DNA from: Symbiodinium natans
Lineage: Eukaryota; Sar; Dinophyceae; Suessiales; Symbiodiniaceae
DNA length: 64,000 nt
Assembly (NCBI GenBank): GCA_905221605.1
Contig: CAJNDS010002638.1
Span: forward strand, 1-64,000
Reading direction: 5' to 3'
The translations under genes were made by a program, and so were the position numbers. Shown here one piece after another: positions 59,509 to 64,000 of the stretch. Every line of letters starts with the position of its first letter. Position 1 is the stretch's first letter. Under the pieces are notes generated by a model that had not been told where the DNA came from, did not search any database, and worked only from the letters and a program-made list of their open reading frames with translations.

Positions 59509-60456
59509 ATGGACAGCGGTGAACCAGCTTCATGTCCGCGCCAGGACGGCACGCCAGCTGGAAACCCAGAGAGCAAAGTGAACACAAACTGTTAACGTGC
59601 GGCTGACAGGGCGAACCAAAGCCCCGCCAACATCGACTCCTGGGACACGGCAAGTATGGCATCGTGCGCAAAGTTTACGACTGAGAACAAGACCTACCGC
59701 GCCGTCAAGATCGCTTGTCGCAATATGTTCCAAAGCTGGAAGGCACGTGCCAACAGCCGACTGCAGGAGACTGGCGAGGCTCAAATCCTTCAAAGCTTGA
59801 ACCACCCAGGCATCGTCAAGTGCATTCCGTGGACGCTCGATTTGGTGCACATCTACATAACGCTCGAATTGCATGAGCTCGGCGACCTCCTCAACAACCT
59901 GATTCAAAACGGTGCCTTCACAGAGGAGCAAGCACAGCCAGTGTTTCAAGGCATACGCGAAGCCATGACCCGCCTACACCAGCGAAAGATCGCTCACAGA
60001 GACCTGAAGCCCGAGAACGTCCTCTTGACAGACAGCTGCAGAGCCTCATGCCGGCCCATCCTTGCAGACCTAGGACTGGCGCGAATCAGTCACTCCCCAC
60101 AAGACCTGCGTACGTTTTGTGGTACGCCACACTACATGGCTCCTGAAGTGGTGCGACAAAAATGCAGAACTCGCGTCAAGGACACCGAGCATGCCAGTGG
60201 CTACGGCATATCAGCAGACGCATGGAGCCTCGGAAAACTCCTCTACGTTCTGCTGAGCGGCGCCTTTCCTTTCGACGAGAACAACCTTGACGAAGAAATA
60301 TTGGAAGCCAGGTATCATTTTCACGATCCCATGTGGCAAACGATCAACCATCACACGAAAGCCCTGGTCGCCCAGCTAGCAGAACCGGATCTCGCTCTAC
60401 GGATGCCTACTTGCGAGACACTTGACTCAGCAAAGCTCGACGTCTCGCATAGATAA
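59509..60456 (+). CDS. CAMK-like protein kinase with displaced N-lobe frame
   Basis: Ser/Thr kinase. From ATG 59656 the frame is 266 codons: AVK lysine at residue 18, alpha-C Glu about 41, HRDLKPEN 114-121 (catalytic Asp116), DLG 138-140 in place of DFG, TFCGTPHYMAPEV around 153-165, and SADAWSLG with the conserved Asp188. The activation-to-F-helix stretch is slightly long. The Gly loop, LGHGKYGIVRKVYD (59640-59681), lies just upstream in another frame, followed at once by TGA. Skipping the T at 59682 joins VYD to ENKTYRAVK, as expected for a kinase. Further upstream, an ATG at 59509 (context AACCATGG) opens MDSGEPASCPRQ. Removing 59578-59609 (GTGAAC to GACAG before G, 32 nt) would bring it in frame with the Gly loop. 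So this is an intact gene with unusual decoding or a tiny intron, a recent pseudogene, or a base error. Confidence 0.75.
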
Positions 60457-60738
60457 TCCGAGAAGCCATTCAGGAGAAGACAATTTTTGAACTCCCATCA
60501 AGAAGCAAAAAAAGGATGTTCTTGCATATCCGCTTGTACTCCAGCAGGTCAATGCGCGCCATGGTTAATGTGTAGGAGCACCTTATAGTTGTAGCAGAGT
60601 GCATGAGTGTCAAATTGTTTGACAGTATCCGCAGTCATTCCGAGTGTATGTTCTCCCGTGAGGCATGATGCTCAAAGGTATATGAATTCTAAATACGCCT
60701 GAAATAGCACGCCGTCAAAACAGCTCAGAACGTGCAAG
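60457..60738. other. Short intergenic stretch after the kinase
   Basis: No gene and no clear polyadenylation signal recognised. It would be the convergent spacer if the minus-strand exons beyond it are real. Confidence 0.3.
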
Positions 60739-61754
60739 TCAATTGCACACAACAAAAGGAGACAGGATCAAAGATTCATATGTGTTCTTGAGACCAAAAC
60801 AGCCTTCCTCACAGCGTGCCGCAGAGTCCACTCCCAGACGACGAGCAACATGACGGAATGATGATGTCGCGCGCCGAGCACAGCGCACAACTTCTTGTTC
60901 AAATCCACGCGATGTAGATGCCGACAGTACCATGAATCATCGACGACCCGAGGCAGAGCACAAGATTAGCTGCCGAGTCGTCAGGAACACGGCTGCCACG
61001 ACAAGCAGCGCAACTGCCTCAGCACTCATTACAGAACCCGTTGCGGCGAGTTCCAATGCCAGTGCCGGTGATCAACTTGAACCAACAGTAACCTGTCACG
61101 ACGATGTTAACAACTGGAATGCAGTTCCATCCTGATCACTGTGAAGCCCTGCAAAAGAAATACAGAGAGAAGAAATAGCGCTGCGCATGATGCAGTCAAC
61201 ACCAGCAATGTTATCAAGGACTTCAGACACCGCCGACGATGCAGTTCGTCAGCCGCTGTGACTCCAGAGTTGGGTGCTGCGTAAGAATCTGAAAAAAAGA
61301 GAGCCGCCAATACGGAGTTGATGTCACCAAGGAACTAGCTGTGCCAGCCGGGCGCAGCAAAATGTGTTTCCAAAACATAACAGAGACAAGGCATTCACCC
61401 CGCAAGCTTCAGAGATCCGCTAAGACAAAAAGAAAGCTCACATGACCAAGACTCTCAAAGTTTGTTTCGGCTCAAAAGAACAACAATAGTGAAACAAGCT
61501 TAAACGACAATGTGGTACTGTTCTCTTTTATCCCTTCGACCCGCCAAGCAGAGCAGGCACACATTTTGGGGGCGGACGTGCGCAAGCATAAATCTCATCT
61601 GTGCTCGCTCCTCCAGGCTTGCTGCATTCCAGTTCGGCCCCACTATAAAGATGGAAGAGACACCACCGTCATCTACAAGCTTCTGGGATGGTCTCTCCAA
61701 ACAGCAGTCCGCTCCTTCAGACAACGTTTTGATGAAAATGACTGACACACACAC
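60739..61754 (-). CDS. Probable minus-strand gene, several exons
   Basis: Two strong acceptors on the minus strand mark exons: CTCTTTTTTTCAG at 61290 (before ATTC) and TTTCTTTTGCAG near 61151 (before GGCTTC). Between them, DSYAAPNSGVTAADELHRRR ends near a GTGTCT donor, and the apparent hydrophobic segment after it is probably the intron's pyrimidine tract. Upstream, 61754-61500 is open (KLVDDGGVSSIFIVGPNWNA, then ASLEERAQMRFML). Downstream, 60933-60739 reads TSRGFEQEVVRCARRATSSF. Alternative plus-strand frames exist at 61510-61773. No family recognised; convergent with the kinase if real. Confidence 0.35.
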
Positions 61755-62043
61755 ACATCAGCAAGCATACTGAGGCAAGACTGTTGCGTCACCAACCTGG
61801 TGCAGCATTACTTGAACGATGAGGCTGCGGGTTATTAAAATAGAACGATAACAAACCACCCCTGAAACATATTGCCAGGAAATGATATTGCGGGTGTGCG
61901 AACGCTGCGTGCCCAGATGATATGCTCAGCGCCGGGCTGAGTACTCATTCCTGAGGCAGTCAGCACACTCCAAGGCATTACCTCGCGGACTTTTTTGATG
62001 AATTCACTTGCTCGTGAGGAAGAAAACAATGCGCTCAACGCAA

Positions 62044-62141
62044 CATATTTATACATACATACATACACACACACACACGCGTACGTACATACATACATAC
62101 ATACATACATACATACATACATACATACATACATACATACA

Positions 62142-62173
<32 letters not shown>

Positions 62174-62270
62174 CATATACATACATGCACACATATGTAT
62201 ATATATATATACTTATATTTATGTTTATCTATCTATCTATATATATATATATATTTTTAAAACATGAGTA
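62044..62270. repeat. (CATA)n microsatellite
   Basis: About 30 CATA tetramers (62048-62180), with CACACA and GTACGTA inserts, then (TA)n and ATCT runs. Confidence 0.9.
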
Positions 62271-62274
62271 TCAG

Positions 62275-64000
62275 AACTCTTTACACGCTTCATGTATATG
62301 TTTATATATATATATACAGACATATACAGAACTCTTGCGTCTGCCCACATCCTTTCATTTGCAAACACAGATGGCTTAAGCAAGATTGCAGCCCCGAAAG
62401 TTTACAGAACCCACTCACAAAGAAGACAGCAGAAGAACAACAGACCATCAGTCAGAGGCTTGTGCAACTCCCTTATAGACCCTCAGCCCGAAGTTGAAGT
62501 AGTTTAAGGCTTAAGGGTTCCTTCCTGAAGTTCGGGAGGCCCCTCTCTGTCCTTGCCAAAGAAGGGACTGAAGAGCGCAGCCCCCTTCCCACCCCAAACC
62601 CTCCAAGCCCAAAGGCCCCTAACCATCCCCTTGACGTCACGTTCCCACGCCCGCAGACACCGGCAGCTGCGGGCAGCAAGCTTGAAGATGTTGAAATGGG
62701 GTCCCACAAGCATTGCCTGAGGATTTCAAGCAGCTGGAGCTGATGATGCTAGTCGGCTTAGGCAAGGATGCATAGGCCATGCAAGAAGAACTTGTGTGCC
62801 GGGATGCCTTTCTTGGATGCATAGGTTTAGGTTTAACTCAGTTTGACTTCGGCTTGGGGCTTGAACTCACATGGACTTCCCTACCACGTGGATACGAGAG
62901 TCATTCCGCTTCTTGTGCCAGGGCTCCTTCACTTCGATCCTCCGTGTCCGTTTCCCTTCCCGTTGCCATTCCTCTTTCCTTTCCTTTCGATTCGGACCGC
63001 TTGCTCACCGCAGTATGGAGTTTCGGTCAGTAGTCTACACGACTCGGACATGCTCCACTGAACTACATGCGCTTCCCGCAAAGTTTGGCTCAAGCGCGTG
63101 CGCGGCACAATTCGGATATTTCGCAAGGCCAGGGACGTTCAGCCAAGTTGCGCATGTCGACCTCATGTGCACATCATCCATGCCTTGCCCTGTCAGGTGA
63201 ACTACTCTGCGTGATGATCTCTCGGACACGCAGTCTTGAGAATTTGTTGGTGTGGGGCAGTGCGCCCGCGCGCGCAGTCGCAGCAACAATCCCGAAGTCG
63301 AGTCACCCGATCTTTGTTTCTACGCTTCACAGGAGCTCGCTGCGGTTGGAGCCGGCAAAGTCAGCCTCCAGGTTCGGCGGGGGGCGCAACACTATGCGAT
63401 CATAAATCATGCGCCTTGGCCACGCTCGTGTCTTAGGAGCTTCATGAAGTCTATATGGCTTCATAAGGTATCGCTTTTGGAAGGCTTAAAGGCTTCGAGG
63501 ATCTTAACAGGCTTGATGATATGGCTTAGTCTTGAAGACAATCTTGTCGTGTCGCGTGGAGCTCTGCTCCTGCAATCCTGAAATTGTCAAACTCGTGAGA
63601 TCGTGAAGCATAGGCTCCCTAAGGCTGGCGCATCATGGACCCGCCCTAAACTGTATACACATCCTCTGAGAATCAGCCGTCAGGAACTCGTTGGTCGATG
63701 TCGCGTGAGCAGTCCATCATACTCTTGGAAAGGCATCCTTGGGAGTGTTCTGTGACAGTCTTGCCATCATGCACAGCCATGGTTTCAGGAGAATGTCGTC
63801 TAGAATGCAGGTTGCCAACCCCGCTCCGTTAGGCTTCACATGTAAGAAGACGCTTTGTTTCGGGCTCCTCACAGGCAAGCGCCGAGAGGCCGATCAAGGA
63901 GACTGTGTGGAAGTGGATGGCAGCGTCGTCTGAGAGTCATTGAGAATCTTTCGCATGTGCCTAGCCTAACTTATCCGAATTACATCTAGCTACTACTGTA
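62275..64000. other. Unassigned, with one spliced-leader-like motif
   Basis: Open frames of 60-110 codons overlap on both strands without a recognisable domain. Position 63084-63094 is TTTGGCTCAAG, the last 11 bases of the dinoflagellate spliced leader. No other feature can be supported. Confidence 0.3.

Noticed and set aside
61995-62379. Tyr/Ile/His-rich plus-strand and Met/Tyr/Val minus-strand frames
   Set aside because: Products of the (CATA)n microsatellite.

Overview
Eukaryotic nuclear DNA, most likely from a dinoflagellate. Four things point there. (1) Telomere-type TTTAGGG/CCCTAAA repeats are abundant. (2) Many reconstructed introns start with GC rather than GT. (3) In the two best gene models every acceptor is AG followed by G, which is the reported Symbiodiniaceae rule. 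(4) There are short matches to the 3' end of the dinoflagellate spliced leader. No bacterial operons, rRNA, tRNA or CRISPR arrays were recognised. Long open frames are mostly repeats or shadows; genes here are chains of short exons, reconstructed by eye from protein-family spacing and splice signals.

Layout. 1-2.8 kb: minisatellite, then AT-rich degenerate repeats unlike the rest. 2.8-23.6 kb: mixed-composition DNA with exons almost all on the minus strand: a two-exon gene of unknown function (2.8-4.8 kb), PDZ-like exons (7.8-8.9 kb), duplicated small exons (11.7 and 12.4 kb), exons near 13.4 and 16-17 kb, a MORN-repeat gene (20.3-20.8 kb) and a coiled-coil exon (23.4 kb), with simple repeats between. 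23.9-24.7 kb: GT-rich and poly-G tracts.

24.86-58.7 kb: about 34 kb saturated with TTTAGGG-type repeats in both orientations, in blocks each homogenised to one variant (TTCAGGG, TTTAGGGG, TTGAGGG, TTTTAGGG and others). Within it are several families of short palindromic elements and small exon-like islands on the plus strand. Seven islands between 52.29 and 57.61 kb join in frame and in order into the first membrane part of an SLC12 (cation-chloride cotransporter) protein. Most islands have CCCTAAA repeats upstream and TTTAGGG repeats downstream, so the introns begin with the G-strand and end with the C-strand of the telomere repeat. I consider this the main discovery candidate.

58.8-64 kb: a 240-bp tandem repeat, a CAMK-like protein kinase on the plus strand with a displaced reading frame in its N-lobe, a probable convergent minus-strand gene, a CATA microsatellite, and unassigned DNA.
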